Shown here one piece after another: positions 1 through 8,498 of a stretch of DNA of 14,802 nt (positions within the stretch are counted from its first letter, which is position 1; each line of letters starts with the position of its first letter). Origin of the DNA: an uncultured Clostridia bacterium (lineage in GTDB: Bacteria > Bacillota > Clostridia > Oscillospirales > Acutalibacteraceae); the NCBI GenBank assembly GCA_946497265.1, contig CAMMKL010000023.1, positions 1 through 14,802 on the forward strand. The letters are read 5' to 3'. Made by a program: the position numbers and the translations under genes. The notes under the pieces are model-generated. The model did not search any database, was not told where the DNA came from, and worked only from the letters and a program-made list of their open reading frames with translations.

Positions 1-1
1 T

Positions 2-259
2 GTCTGGGTGTATTTGGTGGCTTCCATTGTGTTTTTTCGGGGTGCGGTTCTGTCGAAACCCGGCATGCCGGTACCGGCAGCCTCCGCTTCTGCGACCGGC
101 CGTTTCGTTGGCACGCCCATGCCGCCAAAGCAGGATACCCAGCCCGGTGTGCAGCCGGCAGCTCCCCTGCAGGAAGACACCGTATTTTGCCCGCAATGCG
201 GCACGGCAAACCGGCATGATTCTACTTTTTGTGCAAAGTGTGGGCATCCTCTCGGTTAA
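2..259 (+). CDS. zinc-ribbon domain protein, C-terminal part (5' truncated by window)
   Basis: The reading frame is open from base 2, so the gene starts before the window; the in-frame ATG at 62 and the TTG codons near the edge are probably internal. The visible 85 residues begin with a short hydrophobic stretch (VWVYLVASIVFF), pass through a Pro/Ala/Gln-rich linker and end in a compact zinc ribbon, CPQC-x10-CAKC, six residues before the stop. The ribbon is seen directly; metal binding is inferred from the four cysteines. The same architecture (hydrophobic part, Pro-rich linker, terminal CxxC-x10-CxxC) recurs in the gene at 5988-6815, so the two may be related proteins at either end of one surface-protein locus. 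The enzymatic or regulatory role is unknown. A hairpin terminator follows 18 bases after the stop. Confidence 0.75.
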   Translation, partial: VWVYLVASIVFFRGAVLSKPGMPVPAASASATGRFVGTPMPPKQDTQPGVQPAAPLQEDTVFCPQCGTANRHDSTFCAKCGHPLG

Positions 260-277
260 CATGTGAGGTATTTTTGG

Positions 278-322
278 AAAAGGATTTGAGACCGGCCAAA
301 CACCGGCGTCAAATCCTTTTTT
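278..322 (+). terminator. Rho-independent terminator, possibly an intra-operon attenuator
   Basis: A perfect 12-bp stem pairs AAAAGGATTTGA (278-289) with TCAAATCCTTTT (309-320) and runs into a six-T tract at 317-322. The 19-base loop contains the extra complementary bits CCGG and CCGGCG. Only 27 bases separate the T tract from the ATG of the VWA gene, and most of that is the ribosome binding site, so a separate promoter below the hairpin is unlikely. It may be a partial terminator that sets a lower level for the downstream operon. Confidence 0.8.
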
Positions 323-349
323 CAAAGCGATCATCAAGGAGGGTTGAAA

Positions 350-3300
350 ATGCAGATATCTGTGTGGCTGATTTTGTGTGGGGTCTTTTTGCTGTTTATC
401 TTGGTGGACGTGCTGGGGCATAAGCTTTTGAAGGTATCCCGCACGATTGTCCATTGGGCTATGCTGGTGGTACTGGTGGCTTCGACCGTCGTCTCCGGCG
501 TCATGGGGGTGCGTTCTTTGACAGGCACCCAAGATCAAAGGGATTCCAACCTGTATTTGGCATACCGTTATTTGCTAAGCGGCGAAGGGGACAATGCGCA
601 GGAAAAGGCGGATTTATGCCCCGGCAGCCCCAAAGGGCATGACAAACTGATTTCCTTGTTTGCGGAAGCTGTGGACGGAGACTACATCGGCGCTTATTTT
701 ACGGCTACGCGTTTATTGGAAGAGGGGCAAGTCGATGCGTCGTTGCAAACAAGTGTGCAAAAAGTGCAGGATATTGCGGCCCAAATGCTGGGCTTTGACC
801 AAGAAGGCGGAAAAGAGCTGCCGTTGATTGGCGTTTCCACACAAGAGGATACGACTGTGGCGACTTTGAGCGAGGAGGACGCCCAAACCCAAATCGCGGG
901 CGAAATAGACCTTTGCTTTCAAAATTTAAGCCTGAATGAGGAACAGCAACGGAAATATCAGGCCGTTTTTGAGCTGGACGCTATGCTCAATACCGACGAT
1001 GTATCGCAGTTGGACAGTTCGGCGGTGGAGCAAATGCTGGCCGCCTATCCCAACGATACCGATATGCTGAAGCTGGGCGCAAAATATTATATGAGCACCG
1101 GACGTTATGACGAGGCGAAAGCCTGCGCTTATCAGCTGGTGCAGACCGCGCGCAATGAAGAAAGCTATGTTATTTATACGGACATCATCGCCCAAACAGT
1201 AGCGGAGCGTGGCTTAAGCGCCGATTTGACGGAAGACAGCGAAGTCAAAAACCTGCTGGCTCAGGCACAGACGCTGCAAGAGCAGGCAGATGGGATGCAG
1301 ACGATTACCGAATCGGACGTAGAACGGCGCGACGAGCTGCAAAACCTGGCGCAGGATTTGCAGGAGCAAGCCGCCCAGGTGGAAATCAACCGTGCGATCA
1401 ATTATCTGATTGCAAAGAAACCGTTGCTTGGGGACGACACGGGGCTACTCGATCTACAAATTGCCAAGCTGTATCTGGCGGTGGACGATCGGGACACCGC
1501 GCGGGAATATATCCATCAGGTGGTAGGCAGCAGCGGCAGCATCCGGCAGGATTCCCCGATTAAAGAACCCTTGCTGGAGGTTGTGGACGCATACAACCAG
1601 TCTACCAGCGATGAAGCAAGCCCCTTACTGGACAGCGCCGTACACCAGCTGGTCGTGGCGGAAAGCCAGGATGTGGTGACGGTTACAGAGGGTAACATCA
1701 ATGGCGAGCTGTCCAACTACATAGCCTCCACGCTGAAATATGACCGGATCTCGGTGCATATCAGCAAAGTGGATACGACAAACTATCCAACCATCCGGGC
1801 CTATGCCAACATTAACGGCACCAAAGAGAACACGTTTGGCCTTGCAAGCGATTTTGGGGCGGGGGATTTTGAACTGATCGACACCCAATATCAGATTCAA
1901 GATTTTCAGATCGTCTCTTCGGAAGAAAACAGCCGGATAAACATCGCCGTAGTGATGGATAACAGCGGAAGTATGTCGGGTACCCCGCTGGACGACGCCA
2001 AGCTGGCAGCGGAAGCTTGTATTGACAATATGGACACCGCAACCCAGAAACTGGCAGTCATTACGTATTCGAGCAGCGCCAATGTGGACGTGAGCCTTAC
2101 TTCTGCGCAGGCTACCCTGACCAGTGGGGTCCGTGCCATCCAATCCGGCGGCGGTACCAATATCTCCGCAGGCATACTGGCCGGTCTGGATACGCTTTCC
2201 AATGTAAGCGGTACCCGCGCGATTATTCTGCTGACCGACGGTCAGGACGGCAACACAGGCGCCATAGAGGAAACGATCCAGAAAGCGCAGCAAGCAGGCG
2301 TATCGATTTATGCCGTTGGCTTCGGCGATGTCAACAGTGAATATATGAGCAACATTGCCCAGAGCACCGGAGGCAAATTCATTTACGCCGCCAATTCTAC
2401 CGAGCTTTCCGACATTTACATTACCCTACAAAAGTATATCGTCAACAATTATTGCTTTGAATATACCGTAACACAGAATGTGGACACCGATCCCCGCAGC
2501 CTAACGGTAAACGTGCCGTCCTACCAGACCTCCGACCAAAAGGCTTACCGGATTTCCGGCGACCCTGTAGAGGAAGGCGAAGAGGAGGAAGGCATCCAGC
2601 AGGTGGAGGATGGGGAACTGGCCCTATTCTCTGTGACGCCGGGCGGCATTTCCGCCAAGGAACTGAAAGAAGGGGTCACGGTTACCATCCAGGGCTCCGG
2701 CTTCTCGGATGGGCTGAATATAAGCGTTGGGGATTTGGCGGTCACCGACCTGAAGGTGACAGATGCCAACACCGCCACCGGTACGCTGCGCGGCGATATG
2801 CCTGCAGGCAAGTATGCGGTGCGGGCTACCCTGCCGGACGGCCGTGTGGATATGAAAAACAAGGCGTTTTTGGTGTTCCGTGCGGGCTCTTCCAAGTCGG
2901 TGCGTTTGGGTACGACCACCATCCTGGCGGATACCATCGGCCAGATCGACGACAATACCTTCTGGGCTTCCGGTAATGTGAGCATCAACAATTTCCTGCA
3001 TAGTGCGGAAAATCTGGAAATCAAGGCGGATTCTTTGCCTGCGGATTTTGACATCAACAGCTCCTCTTCGCCCTATCTGGGAGAAAACGGTTCCATTTCC
3101 GGCGACGGTAAGCTTTACATCAGCTATCAGCAGGCAAAAGAAGTAGCGGAAGACGGCGGAGCGGTACAGAATGTAGCGGCCAATGCCTTTGCCGAGCTGG
3201 TGATGGACGGTAAGGACTACATCGTGAAAAACGGCCAGTTTAATGTATCGGTAAACGGCACCACAACGGAATTTACCGACAGCATGTACGACTTTGACGT

Positions 3301-4462
3301 CAAGATCCCCAATATGGCGTCCATCCAGGTGGCAAAATGTACCTTATACGCCGATCGTTTGCAAATAGATGCTTCCACGCTGGACGTCAGCGACATCATC
3401 GATACGGTAAAAACCGGCCTTTCCGGTGGAGCCGCAGCAGAGAAGGAAGCCGCCAAGCCGTACACTTCAAAAGAAGAGGCTTTTAAATTTGACGGTATTG
3501 AAGGCAACTTATCGATGGCGCTTTCTGCGGACGATATCCGCGTGGGCGGCGAAGTCAAGCTCAAGGTGAACGACGCCATAAACTTCCAGTATTTCGGCAT
3601 CCGGGATTTCAGCATTAAGTTTAATACCTTGGATCCCGATCAGGAGTACTGGAAGATTGGCGGAGCCATCGACTTTTCTAAAATTGTGCCCGGCTTGGGC
3701 GGTACCGGTGTGGAAGGCTTTGAAGCTTCGTTGGGTTCCTACTACTGGTACCCCGATTCGGTTACCTTCCAGGCAAATCTGAACCCGGGAATCCCGATTT
3801 ACAAAGTAGTCTATCTGGACGAACTGGGTGGCAAGGCAGAGGGGATCAGCACCATCGTAATGTGGGCGCAGGGGCTTAGCGAACATATGCAGAAAGCCTT
3901 GGGTACCGATATTAACATCGATGAGGTTTCACAGAAGGATGTCATCCTGGCCGGAACGGTGGGCGCCGACATCAACTTGTTTAAGAGCTTGAGCCTGCCT
4001 GCGTCGGAAGAAATTTCCCGTTGGGGTGAATTGGGCGCATTGGACGGGGAGATCGGTTTTAACTGTTCCCAGTTGGAGTTTTATGCAGAGGCCGACCTGT
4101 CTATTTTGCAAGCGCCGATCGCCAACGCCTCCATACGGCTTGGAAAACCCGGTTTTGAAATATCGGGCGGCGTGAGCTTGGATGTTTCCGCGTTTGGAGT
4201 CGCGCTGTCCGGCGGGGTGGAACTGGGTGCGAAAGCTACCACGAATTCCGGCGGTATCTGGCTTGCGGGCGACGCCAGCCTGAGCTGCTCCTGGACGCAT
4301 ACGAATTGGGACGGTGACGTCCGTCTGGAATTCAATGTGGAAGATGGGGGCGACTTGATTGAGGTTTCGATGCGCAGCGGCGGCCAATTTGCACGTTTCT
4401 GGTACGATAAAAACAGCAGCGCAGTCTTCTTCAACCGCTTCCATGCGGAATCTAATTTTTAA
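350..4462 (+). CDS. large membrane-anchored VWA-domain surface protein with TPR-like and beta-rich regions
   Basis: The protein has 1370 residues. ATG 350 is chosen because AAGGAGGG at 336-343 sits 6-7 bases before it; the in-frame TTG at 344 is too close to that site. Two N-terminal helices (about 4-22 and 36-54) flank a short basic loop (K25, K28, R31), which predicts that the large remainder lies outside the cell. Residues 60-440 are helical and TPR-like with a coiled-coil stretch near 295-350. Residues 465-530 look like the beta domain that often precedes surface VWA domains (VDTTNYPT). The VWA domain spans about 531-705 with a complete metal-binding (MIDAS) motif: D537-x-S539-x-S541, T603 in GGGTN, and D630 in LLTDG. 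A short acidic linker and an IPT/TIG-like Ig fold (about 757-835) follow, then about 530 residues of repetitive beta-strand sequence with no family I recognise. Ligand-binding or scaffold function is inferred from the VWA domain. It is first of three closely spaced genes. Confidence 0.88.
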   Translation: MQISVWLILCGVFLLFILVDVLGHKLLKVSRTIVHWAMLVVLVASTVVSGVMGVRSLTGTQDQRDSNLYLAYRYLLSGEGDNAQEKADLCPGSPKGHDKLISLFAEAVDGDYIGAYFTATRLLEEGQVDASLQTSVQKVQDIAAQMLGFDQEGGKELPLIGVSTQEDTTVATLSEEDAQTQIAGEIDLCFQNLSLNEEQQRKYQAVFELDAMLNTDDVSQLDSSAVEQMLAAYPNDTDMLKLGAKYYMSTGRYDEAKACAYQLVQTARNEESYVIYTDIIAQTVAERGLSADLTEDSEVKNLLAQAQTLQEQADGMQTITESDVERRDELQNLAQDLQEQAAQVEINRAINYLIAKKPLLGDDTGLLDLQIAKLYLAVDDRDTAREYIHQVVGSSGSIRQDSPIKEPLLEVVDAYNQSTSDEASPLLDSAVHQLVVAESQDVVTVTEGNINGELSNYIASTLKYDRISVHISKVDTTNYPTIRAYANINGTKENTFGLASDFGAGDFELIDTQYQIQDFQIVSSEENSRINIAVVMDNSGSMSGTPLDDAKLAAEACIDNMDTATQKLAVITYSSSANVDVSLTSAQATLTSGVRAIQSGGGTNISAGILAGLDTLSNVSGTRAIILLTDGQDGNTGAIEETIQKAQQAGVSIYAVGFGDVNSEYMSNIAQSTGGKFIYAANSTELSDIYITLQKYIVNNYCFEYTVTQNVDTDPRSLTVNVPSYQTSDQKAYRISGDPVEEGEEEEGIQQVEDGELALFSVTPGGISAKELKEGVTVTIQGSGFSDGLNISVGDLAVTDLKVTDANTATGTLRGDMPAGKYAVRATLPDGRVDMKNKAFLVFRAGSSKSVRLGTTTILADTIGQIDDNTFWASGNVSINNFLHSAENLEIKADSLPADFDINSSSSPYLGENGSISGDGKLYISYQQAKEVAEDGGAVQNVAANAFAELVMDGKDYIVKNGQFNVSVNGTTTEFTDSMYDFDVKIPNMASIQVAKCTLYADRLQIDASTLDVSDIIDTVKTGLSGGAAAEKEAAKPYTSKEEAFKFDGIEGNLSMALSADDIRVGGEVKLKVNDAINFQYFGIRDFSIKFNTLDPDQEYWKIGGAIDFSKIVPGLGGTGVEGFEASLGSYYWYPDSVTFQANLNPGIPIYKVVYLDELGGKAEGISTIVMWAQGLSEHMQKALGTDINIDEVSQKDVILAGTVGADINLFKSLSLPASEEISRWGELGALDGEIGFNCSQLEFYAEADLSILQAPIANASIRLGKPGFEISGGVSLDVSAFGVALSGGVELGAKATTNSGGIWLAGDASLSCSWTHTNWDGDVRLEFNVEDGGDLIEVSMRSGGQFARFWYDKNSSAVFFNRFHAESNF

Positions 4463-4489
4463 TCTGAGGGAATCGAGGGGTGCCGACTT

Positions 4490-6016
4490 ATGAAAAAAAT
4501 AATATCCTGCACATTGATGTTTTTGGTGGTGCTTTGCAGCTTCCCTCTGTTGGCGTTTGCTAAGACGGAAGAAATTGTGGTGCCTGTGGGGGAAGGCTCC
4601 ACCAGCCGTGTGTTCCAAATTACATGGCCGAATACGGAACAGCAGGCTTCGGTGACGATTACTTCCCCGGACGGCGCCGTGTACAGCACGGAGCAGACCC
4701 CGGAGGCACACTGTGGGGAAGGCTTGATTGTATTTAACGTAGGGGCTGCGGCTGAAGGCGATTGGGTGGTTTCCATCACCGGCGAAAATCTCGGCACGGT
4801 TTCGGTAGACAGTGGGGAACTTCCCGGCAGTATGGAAATCGAATCGTTCGCCGTAGAAATGCGGGAAGGCAAAGCGTATGCTTCCTGGAAAATTGTAGAC
4901 TGCCCGGAAAGCATGCAGCTGCAAGTGTATGCCGATGCCGATACCGACGGTTATGACGGACAGGAGGTTGCCTCCTTTACGGCAGGCGCGGAAGGGGAAC
5001 AGGAGATTTCCCTGGGCAGCCTAGACAGCGGCCGGTATCATTTTTACCTGTATGTGCGCGGCGAGCAGGGCATTTTTACCCGTAAGTATGCAGACGCTTC
5101 CCTTGCGTGGTTTCAGGATTCCGCCGCACAGGAACTGAGCGGCGTGAACGCACGCATGCTCGACGGCGATGTATTCCTGACCTGGGAAGGGGTCAATGAG
5201 GATTCGAGCTACCGGGTAATGGTGTACGCCCCAGACAATGGCGGGTTGCTGCATGATGAAATTGTAGAAGCGGAAACCAGCTTTTTGTGGACGCTCCCCG
5301 AAGAATATAACGGTGCGCAGGCGGCGGTTGCCCTCTGGGAAAACGGAAGGACCGGCCGTTTTACAGAATACCCGATACAGCGCGCCGCACGGCCGGAGGC
5401 GACCATTGCTTTTCCGGAAAAAGATGTAGTGAATACCAAGACTATTCTGGTACCGGTAGAATTTACAGGCGCATATACCGTGTCTGCCGCACTCAACGGG
5501 GAGCTTTTGGTAGAGGACGGGAAGGCGGCCCAATACCGCGTGGATATGAAGGAGGGCGACAATACCCTGGTATTTTATCTAAAGGATCCGGCGGGCAATC
5601 TGTTTTCCTATATCAAGTCTTTGCAGGTGGATACCGTACCTCCGCAGCTTTCTGTTCAGCGGGATTTAGACGGCTTAAGGACTTCGGACGGTTGGGTTTA
5701 TCTGGAAGGCCATTCCGAACAGGGGGCGCAGTTGCTGCTGAATGGAGAGCCGGTTTCTATGATCAGCGGTTATTTTCAGGTAAGATGCGACTTAGGGCTG
5801 GGTGATAATCAGATTACCCTCACCGCCCAGGATGCTGCCGGCAATCAGACGCAGTATACGGCTATGGTATCCCGCACGGCACAGGGCAGCGATTTGATGT
5901 TCTGGATCATAGGCGGGATTGTATTTATACTGTTGGCTGCCCTTTATGTACTGCTCTTCATCCGTGGCGTCAAGAGGAGGAAGCAAAATGAAGAAAAAAA
6001 TAACGAGAATTCTTAA
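4490..6016 (+). CDS. signal peptide / Ig-like repeat / single-pass membrane protein
   Basis: The protein has 508 residues. The start ATG follows GAGGGG (4475-4480) by 9 bases and lies 27 bases after the VWA gene stop, so the two are almost certainly cotranscribed. A Sec signal peptide (1-24, ending AFA|K) is followed by a beta-sandwich with a WP motif (about 30-110), two fibronectin-III-like modules (about 115-215 and 220-300), another beta domain (300-380) and a bacterial Ig-like module of the Glucodextran_B type (about 383-463; pattern YLEGHSEQGAQLLLNGEPV, then DAAGNQT). A single helix at about 470-492 and a basic tail (RGVKRRK) make it a type I membrane protein with its Ig array outside. 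No catalytic motif is visible. Its position suggests a partner or adhesion stalk for the VWA protein; that is inference. Confidence 0.85.
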   Translation: MKKIISCTLMFLVVLCSFPLLAFAKTEEIVVPVGEGSTSRVFQITWPNTEQQASVTITSPDGAVYSTEQTPEAHCGEGLIVFNVGAAAEGDWVVSITGENLGTVSVDSGELPGSMEIESFAVEMREGKAYASWKIVDCPESMQLQVYADADTDGYDGQEVASFTAGAEGEQEISLGSLDSGRYHFYLYVRGEQGIFTRKYADASLAWFQDSAAQELSGVNARMLDGDVFLTWEGVNEDSSYRVMVYAPDNGGLLHDEIVEAETSFLWTLPEEYNGAQAAVALWENGRTGRFTEYPIQRAARPEATIAFPEKDVVNTKTILVPVEFTGAYTVSAALNGELLVEDGKAAQYRVDMKEGDNTLVFYLKDPAGNLFSYIKSLQVDTVPPQLSVQRDLDGLRTSDGWVYLEGHSEQGAQLLLNGEPVSMISGYFQVRCDLGLGDNQITLTAQDAAGNQTQYTAMVSRTAQGSDLMFWIIGGIVFILLAALYVLLFIRGVKRRKQNEEKNNENS

Positions 6017-6815
6017 AGCGATCTTATTTTTATTGACCGTGGCAGCGATTGGATTTGCATGCTATGCACAGGTCACGGTTGCGGGGGAAAACTTGCTGAC
6101 GTACCCTACGCAATGGGGCTTTTTCTTGGCGCGGAGCTATCGCTGGTTTACGCTTGGGGCAGTCATGCTGAGTGTCATCTCCATTGCAGTCCTCTGGGCA
6201 GGCGCGGTGCACAAACGCCGTGCCGCCCGCCGGCAGGCGAAAACGGTTGAGCCGAAAAAGGGCCGCATCCCATCGGATGACGTAAAATCGGCAGCCGAGG
6301 CCGAGGAGGTTTCCGCCCCTCAAGGGGATGCGCAGCCGAAAGAGCCCCCTCCGCGCAAAGCAGACCCCAATCCAGCTGATACAAAAGCTACGGTTATTCC
6401 CATGACGCACGGGCAGCAGGAGCGGGCCGAAGCTCCGGAAAGGGTGGATAAGAAGATGTCGGCTTCCGGACCAGTTCCCATTTCGCAGCCAACGATGAAA
6501 AAGGAAGATCCGCTTCGTCGGGAACCCGAAAAGCGGCCAGTTTCCAGCCGTCCGGAAGTTCCACAAAAGGAACCGGAGGCCCCCATCCCCGCTGCAAAAA
6601 AAACTTCTGAACCAATTTCGACGGCTCAAAAGCCCGCGCAAGCGGATGCACCGCGTGCGGCAGCACCCAAAAAAATAGATTCCGAACGACCCGAAGGCCG
6701 CCCGGAACAAAACGCGCGTACCTCCGTGCAACAGGAAGCGAGATTTTGTAAAAAATGTGGTGAACCGCGCACTCCGGGAGCTCGCTTCTGCAAAAGATGC
6801 GGTTATCGCTTTTAA
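5988..6815 (+). CDS. two-helix membrane protein with Pro-rich tail and C-terminal zinc ribbon
   Basis: The protein has 275 residues. The ATG at 5988 is chosen over an upstream in-frame ATG at 5919 because AGGAGG (5975-5980) lies exactly 7 bases before it. The gene overlaps the preceding one by 29 bases, and its ribosome binding site is encoded inside the basic KRRK anchor of that protein, which points to translational coupling. Helices at about 8-27 and 53-73 flank a short outer loop; the positive-inside rule puts both ends in the cytoplasm. Residues 78-250 are a low-complexity linker rich in Pro, Ala, Glu and Lys. The end is a zinc ribbon, FCKKC-x10-CKRC, the same spacing as in the protein at 2-259. 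It may be a cytoplasmic docking or sensing partner of the two surface proteins (inference). A strong terminator follows. Confidence 0.85.
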   Translation: MKKKITRILKAILFLLTVAAIGFACYAQVTVAGENLLTYPTQWGFFLARSYRWFTLGAVMLSVISIAVLWAGAVHKRRAARRQAKTVEPKKGRIPSDDVKSAAEAEEVSAPQGDAQPKEPPPRKADPNPADTKATVIPMTHGQQERAEAPERVDKKMSASGPVPISQPTMKKEDPLRREPEKRPVSSRPEVPQKEPEAPIPAAKKTSEPISTAQKPAQADAPRAAAPKKIDSERPEGRPEQNARTSVQQEARFCKKCGEPRTPGARFCKRCGYRF

Positions 6816-6847
6816 TGCATCGTTTTATAAATCAGAACGTGAATTTT

Positions 6848-6894
6848 AAAAAGGCTCTCAGTTTGCAATACTAGCAAACTGAGAGCCTTTTTTT
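6848..6894. terminator. bidirectional Rho-independent terminator between convergent genes
   Basis: A perfect 19-bp stem (6848-6866 with 6874-6892) closes a 7-base loop (AATACTA). On the + strand it ends in seven Ts (6888-6894); on the - strand it ends in a T-rich run as well. It therefore ends the VWA operon from the left and the MATE gene from the right. A second small palindrome, TTGATGA/TCATCAA (6893-6899 and 6905-6911), follows at once. Confidence 0.93.
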
Positions 6895-6928
6895 GATGAG
6901 AATATCATCAATGCTGCTCTAGAAAAGC

Positions 6929-8323
6929 TTATCGTTGTTTTTCTGCCGTTCCGCTGCCGTATATAGAATTTTGGGGGAATTTGCGGAATAGCCGTATCAG
7001 GACGAAGACCGCTAACACAGATAAAATGAGCTCTGCGGTCAACTGAGCGTAGGCAAGCCCATATAATGGGAAAAGCTGGTTCAGTACGATGAGTGCAGGG
7101 ATTTCTAAAACAATTTTCCGTAGGATTGCAAAGAGTAAAGATTCCTTTCCCATACCACATGCTTGAAAGATTGCTACGGCGATAAAATCCATACACAAAA
7201 AAGGCAGGCCTAGGCAAAAACCGCGCAGGAAACTGGCGCCATAAAAGACAATATTATCGTTTTGTATAAATAACCGGGTCATCCCTTCCGCCCCTAAGAA
7301 ATACCCTACGGCTACAACTACGATAAACGCCATAGCCGCTTTTGTGGTAAAGAATAAAGTATGTTTTAGTCGCTGGCGGTTTCCGCTTGCGTAGCTATAG
7401 CTAACCAATGGCATAATACCTTGGGAAAGCCCCATGGAAATTTGCATCGGAACCATGTTGATTTTTTGGGCAATGCCCATAGCGGCGACTGCATCCGCGC
7501 CAAAGGCCGCGGTAAAGTTGTTTAGCACCGTCATACCGGTTACATTCAAAAGGTTTTGGATGGAGGCGGGTATCCCAACGCTCAACACCCCAATCATGAT
7601 ATGCCGCTGAAACCGAAACATACCGGGTCGGATACAGACAAAGGTATTGCCCCGTCTACACAAGAGCAGGATAAAAAAATAACAGCATGCCACACAATTC
7701 GACAGAAACGTGGCAAAGCCTGCCCCCGCTGCGCCCATATTCAACCCCCATGGAAGGATGAAGATAGGGTCGAGCACAATATTTAATAGGCATCCGCTCA
7801 TAGTACCGAGGCTGGCGTGCAGCGCGGAACCTTCCGCGCGCACTAAGTATGCCAGGACTACGTTCAGGATCGCTGGTGTTGCCCCAAACAGGACGGTCCA
7901 TTTCATATAATCGGAGGTAGCGGCTGATGTAGCAGCGTCCGCGCCAAGCAATGACAAAAGAGGTTGATAAAAAACGAAGCAGAAAAAGGAAAACAGTACG
8001 CCGCAAAAGATTGAGCAATAAAAACCAAAGGCCGAGCTTCGGTACACCGTATCGTAATCCTTACGGCCGAGGGCACGGCTCATCATGCTGGAACTACCGA
8101 TGCCGAACAAATTGTTAACCGCATTAAACGCCAACAAAACCGGGGCGGCCAGGGTTACAGCCGCATTTTGAATCGGGTCGTTCAGCATCCCTACAAAATA
8201 TGTATCAGCCAGATTATAAAGAACCATAACAAGCGAACTTAATACAGTAGGTACAGCAAGCGTCGCCACCGCTTTTGGTACAGGCGTTTGCTCAAACAGC
8301 GCTATTTTTTTTGAATTGTCCAA
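6929..8323 (-). CDS. MATE-family efflux transporter
   Basis: The protein has 464 residues, the usual length for MATE exporters, and about twelve hydrophobic segments. It exports cationic compounds, drugs or metabolites across the membrane using a Na+ or H+ gradient (family knowledge). Family-typical sequence includes the N-terminal LADTYFVGML, the mid-protein PASIQNLLNVTGM and GLSQGIMPLVSYSYASGN. It resembles the MepA/DinF-like side of the family, but the substrate cannot be read from sequence. The start is TTG at 8323: AAGGAG (8332-8337) lies 8 bases upstream and there is no suitably placed ATG. It has its own promoter (8387-8395) and converges on the terminator at 6848-6894. It lies downstream of a small ORF on the same strand, which raises the possibility that it exports that peptide or a derived product; this is speculative. 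Confidence 0.93.
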   Translation of the reverse strand: MDNSKKIALFEQTPVPKAVATLAVPTVLSSLVMVLYNLADTYFVGMLNDPIQNAAVTLAAPVLLAFNAVNNLFGIGSSSMMSRALGRKDYDTVYRSSAFGFYCSIFCGVLFSFFCFVFYQPLLSLLGADAATSAATSDYMKWTVLFGATPAILNVVLAYLVRAEGSALHASLGTMSGCLLNIVLDPIFILPWGLNMGAAGAGFATFLSNCVACCYFFILLLCRRGNTFVCIRPGMFRFQRHIMIGVLSVGIPASIQNLLNVTGMTVLNNFTAAFGADAVAAMGIAQKINMVPMQISMGLSQGIMPLVSYSYASGNRQRLKHTLFFTTKAAMAFIVVVAVGYFLGAEGMTRLFIQNDNIVFYGASFLRGFCLGLPFLCMDFIAVAIFQACGMGKESLLFAILRKIVLEIPALIVLNQLFPLYGLAYAQLTAELILSVLAVFVLIRLFRKFPQNSIYGSGTAEKQR

Positions 8324-8386
8324 TTCGATTTCTCCTTTTTGTTATTCACTGATGCTAAAGTACCAGCTTTCACAATCATCCGTACC

Positions 8387-8395
8387 ATTATAACA
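8387..8395 (-). promoter_or_regulatory. extended -10 promoter for the MATE gene
   Basis: On the - strand the sequence reads TGTTATAAT, a perfect extended -10 element (TGn before a consensus TATAAT at 8387-8392). No good -35 box is seen 17 bases upstream, which is normal for extended -10 promoters. Transcription would start near 8380 and leave a leader of about 57 bases before the TTG start codon. The promoter lies between the small ORF and the MATE gene, so the MATE gene can be expressed on its own. Confidence 0.65.
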
Positions 8396-8498
8396 CGAAA
8401 ATATAGAATAGACATTGCAGGAATGGGAAAAAGAAATTTTCGAGCAGATTGCAGAATGTTTAGCGATAAAAATGGCCTACTGAGAAGGGTATTTGCGG

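Noticed and set aside
344..349. TTG at 344 as start of the VWA gene
   Set aside because: It lies directly against the AAGGAGGG site; ATG 350 has the proper spacing.
3929..4924. 331-residue ORF on the - strand, and others such as 1625-2293 and 11815-12825
   Set aside because: They lie opposite well-supported genes, lack ribosome binding sites and have Arg/His/Gly-rich mirror-type composition; they are antisense shadows of the coding strand.
5919..5987. Upstream in-frame ATG for the two-helix zinc-ribbon protein
   Set aside because: No ribosome binding site precedes it, it would deepen the overlap with the Ig protein gene, and the ATG at 5988 has a perfect AGGAGG 7 bases before it.
6893..6911. 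TTGATGA/TCATCAA palindrome beside the shared terminator
   Set aside because: It has only 7 bp and no following T tract on either strand; probably incidental or an accessory to the main hairpin.
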